A stretch of 24,665 nucleotides of DNA from CAMAVH01 sp035714115. Its GTDB lineage: Bacteria; Pseudomonadota; Alphaproteobacteria; SMXQ01. This document shows positions 8,909 through 16,718 of the stretch, piece by piece; position 1 is the stretch's first letter, and each line of letters opens with the position of its first letter. The notes beneath the pieces were generated by a model, which was given only the letters and a program-made list of their open reading frames with translations, did no database searches and was not told the DNA's origin. The DNA lies in the NCBI GenBank assembly GCA_035714115.1, contig DASTMO010000096.1, positions 1 through 24,665 on the forward strand, given 5' to 3'. Position numbers and translations under genes: made by a program.

Positions 8909-9918
8909 CTCAAGTCCGGCAGGAAGCGCACGGCATGCTCGCGCTTCGTGCCCATGCCCTTGGCGACGGCGCGCTTGTAGATCTCGATGGCGGCGGCGAC
9001 ATCGCCGAGGCCGAGGCCCATGAACTTATAGAGCGTGAGATCGACGCCCGCCGGGCGCGCCGGCTTGCCGTTCGCCGCCTTGACGATCTCCGAGAGCTGC
9101 TTGACCGCGCCCCAGCCCGAACCGATGCCTTTCGCGAAGGCGTCGTTCAATTCGCGGGCGTTCTCCTGGCACTGCTCGATATTGTCCACGACGATCATCG
9201 AGGCGCGCGCCACCACGTCGGGGGAAATCTCGGCATAGGCCGGGATGATCGCGCCGCCCGCCGTCACATGGGCGCCCTTGGCGATCATGTCGGCATGGAG
9301 GAACGGCTCGCGCGCGCGCGTGAAAGTGGCGACCATCAGCGCGTCCTTGACACAATCTTCCAGCGAGCCGGCGTTCACCACCTCGAAGGGAAACTGCTTC
9401 TTCACCAGATCGACGAAGGACGCGCGGTTGGCCGGCGTCGGCGAATAGACGCGCAGGCGCTTCAAGGGCCGCGCCACATGCACGGCGGCGACCTGGGTGA
9501 TCGACTGCTTGCCGGTGCCGACGATGGCGAGATCGTCGGCGCCTTCCGGGGCGAGATATTTGGTCGCCACCGAGGCGAGCGCGGCGGTGCGCATCTGCCC
9601 GAGCGCGATCGATTCGAAGATCGCCTTGACCTTGCCGTTCGACGCGTCGTGTAGGATCGTCAAAGGCTCCGACGAGCCGCCGACGTTGCACCACATCTTG
9701 CCGCCGGCGAAGCCTTCGGAGACGAACTGCGCGCCGGTGACGTTGACCGAGCCGGCGTCCCACACCGTCTGCGCCTTGTACATGTTCTTGGCCTTGCCCT
9801 CGGCCTCCAGCAGCAGCGCGCGCTCGAGCGCGGCGACGACGCCGGAGAGATTGATCAGCGAGGTGACGTCCTTCTCGGTGAGCCAGAGAAACGGCGGCAG
9901 CGGGGCGGCGTCGGCCAT
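8905..9918 (-). CDS. ornithine cyclodeaminase/mu-crystallin family protein
   Basis: This 337-aa NAD(P)-dependent enzyme belongs to the OCD/mu-crystallin family, whose members include ornithine cyclodeaminase, alanine dehydrogenase and ketimine reductases. Family features are K74 in GGKMW (the usual catalytic or substrate-binding Lys), R110 in GQMRTAALASV, and the dinucleotide-binding motif IVGTGKQS (132-139). ATG 9918 is supported by GGAG 7 bases upstream. It is divergent from the heme monooxygenase gene and convergent with tctC copy 2. The true substrate is unknown; a role in amino acid or imine metabolism is inferred from family only. Confidence 0.88.
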   Translation of the reverse strand: MADAAPLPPFLWLTEKDVTSLINLSGVVAALERALLLEAEGKAKNMYKAQTVWDAGSVNVTGAQFVSEGFAGGKMWCNVGGSSEPLTILHDASNGKVKAIFESIALGQMRTAALASVATKYLAPEGADDLAIVGTGKQSITQVAAVHVARPLKRLRVYSPTPANRASFVDLVKKQFPFEVVNAGSLEDCVKDALMVATFTRAREPFLHADMIAKGAHVTAGGAIIPAYAEISPDVVARASMIVVDNIEQCQENARELNDAFAKGIGSGWGAVKQLSEIVKAANGKPARPAGVDLTLYKFMGLGLGDVAAAIEIYKRAVAKGMGTKREHAVRFLPDLS

Positions 9919-10029
9919 GGGAACGCTCCGAAAAAGAGGAGAGGAAATGCGGGGATCCGGCGCTTGAGATAGCCGCCCCGGCCGCCCCTGTCCAGCCCCG
10001 CTCCCGCCCCGGAAAAAGCCATGCGAATC

Positions 10030-10038
10030 TGCTATGAT
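10030..10038 (+). promoter_or_regulatory. extended -10 promoter for the IsdG-like gene
   Basis: TGCTATGAT fits an extended -10 element (TGn plus TATGAT, 5 of 6). No good -35 is present at the right distance, as is usual for this class. Transcription would start near 10045, leaving about 19 bases before ATG 10064. That leader is almost filled by the AAGGAGG ribosome site (10050-10056). Confidence 0.45.
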
Positions 10039-10063
10039 GGCGCCATCCCAAGGAGGTCCGCGC

Positions 10064-10402
10064 ATGTATATCGCCATGAATCGTTTCCGCATCGTCAAAG
10101 GCCAGGAAGAGGCCTTCGAGGCCATCTGGAAGGCGCGCGACAGCCATTTGAGCGAAGTGCCGGGCTTCGTCGAGTTTCACTTGCTGCGCGGGCCGGAGGC
10201 GGAGGACCACACGGTCTATGTCTCGCACACCATCTGGGAGAGCGCCGAAGCTTTCGCCGGCTGGACGAAATCCGAGGCCTTCCGCAAAGCCCACGCCAAT
10301 GCCGGCCAGGGCCGGGAGGGGATTTACCAGGGACCGCCGCGCTTCGAGGGCTTCCAGTCGGTGCAGACGACGCTGAAGGACGGCACCAAGCTCGACCGCT
10401 AG
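10064..10402 (+). CDS. IsdG/HmuQ-like heme-degrading monooxygenase (ABM fold)
   Basis: This is a 112-aa ferredoxin-like (ABM) domain protein. N6 (MYIAMNRF), W67 (FAGWTKSEAF) and H77 (FRKAHA) fall at the positions of the catalytic Asn-Trp-His of Staphylococcus IsdG (N7, W67, H77). The role is therefore probably oxidative opening of heme to release iron, as in rhizobial HmuQ/HmuD. ATG 10064 is fixed by a perfect AAGGAGG 7 bases upstream; the frame is open from 10034 but that extension has no ribosome site. No heme uptake genes lie nearby, and I see no Irr- or Fur-like box in the 145-base divergent region. A generic quinol monooxygenase is the alternative. Confidence 0.8.
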   Translation: MYIAMNRFRIVKGQEEAFEAIWKARDSHLSEVPGFVEFHLLRGPEAEDHTVYVSHTIWESAEAFAGWTKSEAFRKAHANAGQGREGIYQGPPRFEGFQSVQTTLKDGTKLDR

Positions 10403-10532
10403 GCCGCGCCAAAGGCCGCATCGCGCATCTTGTCCGCGTTCCCCGCCGGGTCTAAGACCTAAGGACGGTCGGCGCTGTTGCGTCCGGTCCGCGAGCCGCA
10501 GAAGCGGCCGCCACAAAAAAGGACGACAGGGA

Positions 10533-11663
10533 ATGGAAACGGTCGATACCCAAGATCTGCCAAAGATGCAGAAGATCAGCCCCTATGCCGAATGGCAGGC
10601 GGGCGAAGGCATTCCGATTTACGACACCTTCTTCGTGCAGGACATGAAGCGGCTCGAGCTCAAGCGCTGGGCTCGGCTCGGCGCCGACGCCGCCTTCATC
10701 AATCTCGAAGGCGCCGGCGAATCAAACAATTGCTACGTCGCCGAGATCGCGCCGGGCGCGCGCACCACCCCGATGCGCCATATGTACGAAGAGCTGGTCT
10801 ATGTGCTGCAAGGTAGCGGCGCGACGACGGTGTGGCATGGCGAGAACACCAAGCACAGTTTCGAGTGGCAGGCCGGCAGCCTGTTCTCGATTCCGCTCAA
10901 CGCCAACTTCCAGCATTTCAACACCAGCGGCAAGGAGCCGGCGCGCTATGTCGCCGTCATCACCGCGCCGGTGACGATCAACCTGTTCCACAACACGCAT
11001 TTCGTCTTCAACAACCCGTACGACTTCACCGACCGCTTCGACGGCGAGGGCAAGTTCGACGGCAGCGGCAAGCTGTGGCAGCAATATCGCGGCCGCTTCA
11101 AGATCTGGGAGACGAACTTCGTCCCCAGCGCCGACACGCACGAGCTTTATCGCCGCAACAACCGCGGCGCCGGCGGCTCCTATCTCTGCTTCGAACTGGC
11201 GCACGGCACCATGGTCGCGCATATCTCGGAATTTCCTGTCGGCACCTACAAGAAGGCGCACCGCCACGGCGCCGGGGCGAATGTCATCATCCTCAGCGGC
11301 CAGGGCTTCACCCTGTTATGGGAAGACGGCAAGTGGGACCAGCGCGTGAAGGTCGATTGGAAGCCGGGCAGCATCGTCGTGCCGCCGTCGCAATGGTTCC
11401 ACCAGCATTTCAACAGTGGACCGGAGCCGGCGCGCTATCTGGCGCTGCGCTGGGGCAGCAACCGCTACAGCTTCCGCCCGGACGGGCCGACCGCCGAAGG
11501 CGGCACCGACACCAGCGTCAAGGACGGCGGCGACCAGATCGAATATGCCGACGAGCATCCCGAGGTGCACCGCCTGTTCGAAAGCGAGCTGCAGAAGACC
11601 GGCGCCGTCTGCCATATGAAGCAGCTGGTCAAGGTTTGCAGCGGCGTCGGCCACGAGGACTGA
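10533..11663 (+). CDS. bicupin-domain protein
   Basis: This 376-aa protein has two cupin barrels. The first (about 60-150) has likely metal ligands H83, E86 or E87 (MRHMYEELVYVLQG) and H128 (NFQHFN). The second (about 215-310) has H243 and H245 (KKAHRHGAGANVIILSG) and H292 (FHQHFN). Both barrels seem able to bind metal. The architecture recalls gentisate/salicylate dioxygenases. Similar proteins are often labelled 'ethanolamine ammonia lyase-activating protein', a name I would not rely on. The start has an AGGGA site directly upstream and AGGA about 10 bases upstream. It may act as a dioxygenase or isomerase; the substrate is unknown. Confidence 0.82.
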   Translation: METVDTQDLPKMQKISPYAEWQAGEGIPIYDTFFVQDMKRLELKRWARLGADAAFINLEGAGESNNCYVAEIAPGARTTPMRHMYEELVYVLQGSGATTVWHGENTKHSFEWQAGSLFSIPLNANFQHFNTSGKEPARYVAVITAPVTINLFHNTHFVFNNPYDFTDRFDGEGKFDGSGKLWQQYRGRFKIWETNFVPSADTHELYRRNNRGAGGSYLCFELAHGTMVAHISEFPVGTYKKAHRHGAGANVIILSGQGFTLLWEDGKWDQRVKVDWKPGSIVVPPSQWFHQHFNSGPEPARYLALRWGSNRYSFRPDGPTAEGGTDTSVKDGGDQIEYADEHPEVHRLFESELQKTGAVCHMKQLVKVCSGVGHED

Positions 11664-11707
11664 CGCGCCCAAAACCGGCCGGTCCGGTCCCGCCGTTTGT
11701 GTGGCAT

Positions 11708-11730
11708 AGGGGCGGCTCAAAGCCGCCCCT
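11708..11730. terminator. perfect GC-rich hairpin after the bicupin gene
   Basis: AGGGGCGGCT (11708-11717) and AGCCGCCCCT (11721-11730) form a perfect 10-bp stem with a 3-base loop CAA. There is no T-run after it, so it is not a textbook intrinsic terminator. It may protect the bicupin mRNA 3' end or terminate inefficiently. Confidence 0.45.
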
Positions 11731-11751
11731 GGCGTGGACCCCTGGCGTGGA
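11726..11751. repeat. two perfect tandem copies of a 13-bp unit
   Basis: CCCCTGGCGTGGA occurs at 11726-11738 and again, directly adjacent, at 11739-11751. The first copy begins inside the 3' arm of the hairpin at 11708-11730. It looks like a recent slippage duplication in the spacer before the tRNA gene. Confidence 0.85.
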
Positions 11752-11811
11752 CTTGGCCGCCCGTTTCGCCTAAAGTGCCGGCGCGCCGCACAGGCCGCCG
11801 TTCAGGCGTCG

Positions 11812-11888
<77 letters not shown>

Positions 11889-11901
11889 GCTTCCCATGCA
11901 A

Positions 11902-11929
11902 AAAGGGCCGCTCATTCGAGCGGCCCTTT
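11902..11929. terminator. bidirectional intrinsic terminator between tRNA-Arg and the amidohydrolase
   Basis: AAAGGGCCGCTC (11902-11913) pairs perfectly over 12 bp with GAGCGGCCCTTT (11918-11929) around loop ATTC. On the minus strand the stem is followed by TTTTTGC, a classic tail for the amidohydrolase mRNA. On the plus strand TTTGCGTTT follows, serving the tRNA transcript. Confidence 0.88.
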
Positions 11930-11948
11930 GCGTTTCCAGCTTTCGCAA

Positions 11949-13442
11949 TCAGCGCGGCAGCAGTTCTTCGCGGATGCCGGCGTCCGAACCGGGTTTACTT
12001 GCCTCGACGCGGGCGCGCTCGATGGTCTCGGCCGCTTCCGCCGCCAGCTTCGGCACGTCGATGGTGGTGAGCTTGCCGTCCTTCTTCAAGAACTTGCCGT
12101 CGACCACGACGCTGTCGATGTTATGCGGCTGGGCCGCCTGCACGATCATGCGGCTCGGCACGGTGAAGGGCATCATGTTCACGTCGGTCGTGCGCACCAG
12201 CATGAAATCGGCGCGCTTGCCCGGCGTCAGCGAGCCGACCTTGTCGTCGATCTTCAGCGCCCGGGCGCCGCCCATCGTCGCCATCTCGATGAGCTTTTCC
12301 GAGGAAATGGCGAATTCGCTGTTGGCGACGCCGTTGGCGATGTTCTCCAGCGCCTTCATCACCGCGAACATGTCGGCGTTGCCCGAGAGGATCGTCGTAT
12401 CGATCGACAGACCCACCGGCACGCCGGCTTTGAGGAAATTGGTCACCGGGGTGACGCCGAAGCCGGTGCGCAGCTCGGTATAGGGGCTGAGGCTGACCGG
12501 CGTCTTGGTCTCGGCGAGGATCTTCAGATCCTCGGGCGAATTGTTGGTGTCGTGGATCAGCACCACATCAGGGCCGAGCAAGCCCGCCTTGTGCAGCGTC
12601 TGCACGCCCTGACGCTCCGACACGCGCTTGGCGTTGGTGCCCATATGGCAGGTGATGCCGATGCCATGCTCGCGCGCGAAGGCCCATTCCTTGCGGCAGA
12701 TGTCGATGTCGTTGTTCTCCGGCCCGCGCGGCGCGATGCCGAGGCTCAAGAGCCCGTCGGCGCTCACCGGCTTGCCGGCGAAATACTGCTTCTGCACGCG
12801 GGCCACGTCTTCGAGCGGCAAGGTGGCGTTGCTCGGCGTCTTGCGCGAATAGCCGTAGGCGAAGCGGGCGCGCGCGCCGGCGGCGATATGCTCGGCGATC
12901 TCGGCGTCAGCATATTCGGGGCCGAGCAGATTGTGCGACCAGTTGGTGAAGGTGGTCAGGCCGGAATAGATGCCTTCGGCCAGCGCCAGACGCACGCCCC
13001 GCGCATTGTCCTGCGCGGTGAAGAATTGCCCGATCAGGCGCGAGACGAAGTAATAACCGCTGTTCTCCGTATGGCCGGAGAGATTGCGCGCCACCGCGCC
13101 CCACATATGCCAATGCGTGTCGACGAAGCCCGGCAGGGCGATCATGCCCTTGGCGTCGATCACCTGCGCGCCCGGCGCCTGCAGATTGCGCCCGACCGCG
13201 ACGATGGCACCATTGCGCACATGGATGTCGCCATTGGAGATTTCGCCTAGCTGCGGATCGACGGTGATGAGATAAGCGCCGCGCACGATAAATTCACCGC
13301 GCGGCAGGCTTGGCGCGGCGATGACCGATCCGGCGGTTTGCGCCGAAGCCATCTTTGTGAAGCGACCGAGCGTGGCGGCGACGCCGAGCGCCGCGGCTCC
13401 GGCGAACATATTGCGACGCGAGAAAGGCGAACCGAATGCCAT
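11949..13442 (-). CDS. Tat-exported ATZ/TRZ-type amidohydrolase
   Basis: This is a 497-aa metal-dependent hydrolase. The N-terminus is a twin-arginine signal (SRRNMFAG at 8-15, hydrophobic core, likely cut after ASA at 34), so the folded metalloenzyme should act in the periplasm. Likely metal ligands are H110 and H112 in DTHWHMWG, H266 in ITCHMGTN, H297 in LIHD, and D348 in VGLSIDTT followed by NADMF. This is the pattern of the AtzA/TrzA/cytosine deaminase/chlorohydrolase group. Substrates in the group are deaminated or dechlorinated heterocycles; this one is unknown. ATG 13442 is backed by GGGAG 7 bases upstream and by the Tat motif. The frame extends upstream to 13634 without coding signals. 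Confidence 0.9.
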   Translation of the reverse strand: MAFGSPFSRRNMFAGAAALGVAATLGRFTKMASAQTAGSVIAAPSLPRGEFIVRGAYLITVDPQLGEISNGDIHVRNGAIVAVGRNLQAPGAQVIDAKGMIALPGFVDTHWHMWGAVARNLSGHTENSGYYFVSRLIGQFFTAQDNARGVRLALAEGIYSGLTTFTNWSHNLLGPEYADAEIAEHIAAGARARFAYGYSRKTPSNATLPLEDVARVQKQYFAGKPVSADGLLSLGIAPRGPENNDIDICRKEWAFAREHGIGITCHMGTNAKRVSERQGVQTLHKAGLLGPDVVLIHDTNNSPEDLKILAETKTPVSLSPYTELRTGFGVTPVTNFLKAGVPVGLSIDTTILSGNADMFAVMKALENIANGVANSEFAISSEKLIEMATMGGARALKIDDKVGSLTPGKRADFMLVRTTDVNMMPFTVPSRMIVQAAQPHNIDSVVVDGKFLKKDGKLTTIDVPKLAAEAAETIERARVEASKPGSDAGIREELLPR

Positions 13443-13487
13443 GGCAGTCTCCCAGAATGGCGGCTGATCGCCGCTTGTTGTCTTGGG

Positions 13488-13517
13488 AGTATCAGCCCGC
13501 GCTTTTGCCGCCGTCAA
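13488..13517 (-). promoter_or_regulatory. putative sigma70 promoter for the amidohydrolase
   Basis: On the minus strand TTGACG (13517-13512, 5 of 6) and GATACT (13493-13488, 4 of 6) are 18 bases apart. Transcription would start near 13481, about 38 bases before the ATG. The leader contains a short inverted repeat (GCGGC-GATCA-GCCGC) that could be an operator. Confidence 0.45.
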
Positions 13518-13554
13518 TCGGCCGCAAGGGGAACGGCAAATTCGAAACGCGCGC

Positions 13555-13998
13555 TCAGCGATTCTGAAACGCTTTGGCCATGCGCGCGAAAGCCGCATCG
13601 AGCATCTCGCGCAGTTCCGGCTCGACGGCGACATCGGCCATGGCCCGGCGCATGCACATCATCCAGGCATCGCTCTCGGCCGCGCCGATGGCGAAAGGGC
13701 GATGGGCCGACATGATGCAAGCATCGTACAGCCGCGGCCCGCCCAAGCCGCCGCTCAAAAACTCGAACAGGCGCTGGCGCATCGGCGCGAGATCGGCGGC
13801 ATGCATGGCGCGGATGCCCGCCGCCTCGGGCGCGCTGTCCATCACCTCGTAGAAGCGCGCGACCAGCCGGCGCACGCCGGCCTCGCCGCCGATCCGCTCG
13901 TAAGGCGAGGGCGTATCGGTTGCGGCGGCGGATTGCGGGCCAGCTTCTGTGCTGGCTGTGCCGGTGGTTTTCGTGGTGGTTTCTGGCGCGTGACTCAT
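13555..13998 (-). CDS. group II (GlbO/YjbI-like) truncated hemoglobin
   Basis: This is a 147-aa globin. After a Thr/Ala/Pro-rich extension of about 30 residues, the 2-on-2 fold begins at SPYERIGGEAGVRRLVARFYEVMD. Y50 is the likely B10 Tyr, the GGP motif is at 86-88, H99 is the proximal F8 His (IMSAHRPF), and W112 is the group II G8 Trp. Compared with Mycobacterium GlbO, the stretch from GGP to the proximal His is about five residues shorter, so the pre-F/F region is trimmed. The family binds oxygen and handles NO or peroxide. ATG 13998 has GGGAGG 4 bases upstream and is preferred to 14013. It lies 112 bases upstream of the amidohydrolase on the same strand. Confidence 0.9.
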   Translation of the reverse strand: MSHAPETTTKTTGTASTEAGPQSAAATDTPSPYERIGGEAGVRRLVARFYEVMDSAPEAAGIRAMHAADLAPMRQRLFEFLSGGLGGPRLYDACIMSAHRPFAIGAAESDAWMMCMRRAMADVAVEPELREMLDAAFARMAKAFQNR

Positions 13999-14050
13999 GC
14001 GGCCTCCCGTCATTCGTTAACGAAGACAGCATGAAGCGCCAGCCGCCGCG

Positions 14051-14064
14051 CTGATTTAAATCAA
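14051..14064. promoter_or_regulatory. FNR/FixK/CRP-family box between the hemoglobin and HD-GYP genes
   Basis: CTGAT-TTAA-ATCAA matches the FNR/FixK consensus TTGAT-N4-ATCAA with one mismatch. It is centred at 14057.5, almost exactly midway between the two divergent start codons, with 52 bases on one side and 51 on the other. Placed at -41.5 it would give leaders of about 17 bases for either gene. On the plus side TATCAT (14084-14089) is a possible -10; on the minus side no good -10 is evident. Confidence 0.6.
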
Positions 14065-14115
14065 CCGGGAACCCGCCATTGGCTATCATGCGGAAAACGG
14101 CTTCATAGAGACCAA

Positions 14116-16641
14116 ATGGCCTTGCCTCTTCCCGGCAACGACAATGCGCCTGCCCCAGCGCGCCGCTCCGCCCGCCCCCTTGTCCTGCTCTTCGCGGCGC
14201 TCTGCCTGAGCGTATGCGCCGTCGCCTATCTCGATCTCAGCCACAATGCGACCGAGCTGATGAAAGCCGAGCAGCAGGAGCAAGCCAACGTCCTGGCGCT
14301 CAACGTGCGGAACATCCAGAGCTGGATGGCGGCGCGCGAAGCCGATCTGCATCTGATCGAGAACGGCATCGAGCAGATTTACGGCAATGCCGATCTGCGC
14401 TCGACGGAAGTGCTGAACGCCATCGAGCAATTCTTCAGCGAATCGCTACGCCGCGTCGATTCCTGGAGCCAAGTCGCGCTTTACGCGCCGGACGGCGGGC
14501 TGCTGCTGCATCTCGGCGCCGATCTGCCGCGCCCGCCTGCTGAGATGATCGTCGCCGTGGCGGCGCAATCCGAGATCGTCACCGAATTTCCCGCCGAGGC
14601 CGATACCGATGCGACCGGTTTTCGCATGAATATGCTGGTGCGGCTGGAGCGCCCGAACCAAGCCGCGCCGCTCGGCGTCGTGATGCTGAGCGTCAATCCG
14701 CGCCGCCTCCTGCGCGCCGTCGCCGGCTTCTGGCCCGATCCGGGCGAGACGTCCGACATGTTCCTGCTGCGGCATGTGCAAGATCGCGTGCATGTCTACG
14801 CCAGCAAGCAGAACGGCGGCCCCTATTCGCTCGCCAGCCTTAACGCCCGCCAGACGCTCGAAGCCGCCGCCATCGCGCGCCGGGAGGGCAGCTTCGCCGG
14901 CCCCGACCGCCACGACAAGGCGGTGATCGGCGCTTTCACCGTGGTGCCGGACACGCCTTGGCACTTCCTCGCCCAGACCGACCGCGCCGAAATTCTCGAG
15001 CCGATGTTCCAGCGCCGCGTCATCGTCGTGCTCACGGCGCTGTTCCTGATCGCCACCGCCGGGTTGGTGGCGATCCTGCTATGGCGCAACCAGCAGCTCG
15101 CCTATCTCGCCGAAAGCCGGCGCCAGCGGCGCGACCGCACCGCGGCGGCGCAGCATTTCGACAAGTTCTTCGCTCTGGCGCGCGACATCTATCTGCTGCT
15201 CGACGAGACGGGACGCATCATTGAGGCGAACAAGGCCGCCGAGGGTGCTTACGGCTACAGCCGCGACGAGCTGCTGACCATGACGATTCGCGACTTGCGC
15301 GCGCCGAACACGAATGATTCGCTGGACAGGCAATGGCAGGCGGCAGCGGCGCGCGACGGAACTTTGTTCGAGACGCTGCATCAGCGCCGCCACGGCGTTT
15401 CCTTCCCGGTCGAGGTCAGTTCGCGGACGCTCGAGATCGACGGCAAGATCTATCGTCAGAGCTTGGTGCGCGATATCAGCCTGCGCAAGGCGGCCGAGCA
15501 GTCCGTGAAGGACATGAACCGCGTCATCATGGCTATCCGCCTCGCCAACAGCATTCTGCTGCGCAGCCAGAACGAGGCCGACACGTTTGACGACATGTGC
15601 CGTGCCATCGTCGATGTCGGCCATTACCGGATGGCTTGCATCGGTTTGGCGATCGATGATGCCGGCAAGAGCGTGCGCATCGCCGCCATGGCCGGCGAAG
15701 GCACCGACTATCTCGCCGGCGTCAATATCAGCTGGGGCGACGGCCCGCGCGGCCAAGGCCCGACCGGGACGGCTATCCGCACAGGCAAGATCGAGGTCAA
15801 CGGCAACTTCGCCACCAATCCGCGCATGGCGCCGTGGCGCGAGAGCGCGATGGCCCACGGCTTCTGCTCCAGCATCTCGCTGCCGCTCAAGAGCGACGGC
15901 AAAGTCTTTGGCGTGCTCGGCATCTATGCCGCGAACGCCGACGCCTTCGATAACGCCGAGGAGGTCGCCCTACTCGCCGAACTCGCCGAGGACGTCTCCT
16001 TCGCGGTCGGAGTCATGCGCTTGCGCGGGCGCGAACGCGAGAATGCCCAGAAGCTCGCCCTTAGCTTCGAGCGCACCATCCGCCTGCTCGCCGAGACCAT
16101 GGAGCTGCGCGATCCCTACACCTCCGGCCATCAGCATCGCGTCGCCGAATTGGCCAGCGCCATCGCCATCGAGATGAAGCTGAGCGAGGAGGAGGTGCAC
16201 GGCATCTATCTCGCCGGCCTGGTCCACGACATCGGCAAGATCGCCGTGCCGTCGGAATTTCTCTCCAAGCCGTCGCGCCTGACGCCGCAGGAGATGGCCG
16301 TGGTCAAGACGCACAGCGCGGTGGGCGCCGATCTGATCAAGGAGATCGACTTCCAATGGCCGATCGCCGCCATCGTGCGCGGCCATCACGAAAAACTCGA
16401 CGGCTCCGGCTATCCCGACGGCCTGAAGGACGGCGAGATCTGCGTCGGCGCGCGCATCATGGCGGTCGCCGACATAGTTGAGGCGATCTCGGCCCATCGC
16501 CCCTACCGACCCGCGCTCGGCCTCGAACGCGCTTTCGAGGAGATCGAGCGCGAGCGCGGCGTCCAGCTCGATTCCGCCGCGGTCGACGCCTGCCTGGCCC
16601 TGTTCCGCAGCGGGCGTTTTCGCTTTCCCGATCCGAATTAA
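14116..16641 (+). CDS. membrane sensor PAS-GAF-HD-GYP protein (putative c-di-GMP phosphodiesterase)
   Basis: This 841-aa protein has, in order: TM1 (about 21-40); a periplasmic dCache-like sensor (41-302); TM2 (about 303-325); a PAS domain (about 348-455; FFALARDIYLLLDETG); a GAF domain (about 480-630; CIGLAIDDAG, GPTGTAIRTG); and an HD-GYP domain (about 650-835). The HD motif is H704-D705 in GLVHDIGKI. The GYP signature HHEKLDGSGYP (757-767) is intact, so it should hydrolyse c-di-GMP. It can sense an external ligand plus redox or small molecules through PAS/GAF, though no heme or flavin contact can be assigned. It is divergent from the hemoglobin gene across an FNR-like box. A GC hairpin without a T tail (16661-16681) follows. 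Confidence 0.92.
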   Translation: MALPLPGNDNAPAPARRSARPLVLLFAALCLSVCAVAYLDLSHNATELMKAEQQEQANVLALNVRNIQSWMAAREADLHLIENGIEQIYGNADLRSTEVLNAIEQFFSESLRRVDSWSQVALYAPDGGLLLHLGADLPRPPAEMIVAVAAQSEIVTEFPAEADTDATGFRMNMLVRLERPNQAAPLGVVMLSVNPRRLLRAVAGFWPDPGETSDMFLLRHVQDRVHVYASKQNGGPYSLASLNARQTLEAAAIARREGSFAGPDRHDKAVIGAFTVVPDTPWHFLAQTDRAEILEPMFQRRVIVVLTALFLIATAGLVAILLWRNQQLAYLAESRRQRRDRTAAAQHFDKFFALARDIYLLLDETGRIIEANKAAEGAYGYSRDELLTMTIRDLRAPNTNDSLDRQWQAAAARDGTLFETLHQRRHGVSFPVEVSSRTLEIDGKIYRQSLVRDISLRKAAEQSVKDMNRVIMAIRLANSILLRSQNEADTFDDMCRAIVDVGHYRMACIGLAIDDAGKSVRIAAMAGEGTDYLAGVNISWGDGPRGQGPTGTAIRTGKIEVNGNFATNPRMAPWRESAMAHGFCSSISLPLKSDGKVFGVLGIYAANADAFDNAEEVALLAELAEDVSFAVGVMRLRGRERENAQKLALSFERTIRLLAETMELRDPYTSGHQHRVAELASAIAIEMKLSEEEVHGIYLAGLVHDIGKIAVPSEFLSKPSRLTPQEMAVVKTHSAVGADLIKEIDFQWPIAAIVRGHHEKLDGSGYPDGLKDGEICVGARIMAVADIVEAISAHRPYRPALGLERAFEEIERERGVQLDSAAVDACLALFRSGRFRFPDPN

Positions 16642-16660
16642 AGTGCGGTGAAAAGAGGCG

Positions 16661-16681
16661 GCGCGCCGGCGCTCGGCGCGC
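16661..16681. other. perfect 8-bp GC hairpin between the HD-GYP and NMT1-like genes
   Basis: GCGCGCCG (16661-16668) and CGGCGCGC (16674-16681) pair perfectly around loop GCGCT. No T-run follows. It may be a weak terminator for the HD-GYP mRNA or a leader element; its position, 37 bases before the next ATG, allows either. Confidence 0.4.
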
Positions 16682-16718
16682 TACAGTCGCGCCATAAAAC
16701 TAACAGGGAGAGTTTCAT

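Noticed and set aside
9026..10516. 496-codon minus-strand open frame over the ornithine cyclodeaminase-family and IsdG genes
   Set aside because: It is an out-of-frame shadow, rich in Arg and Gly, and inconsistent with the two well-supported genes in other frames.
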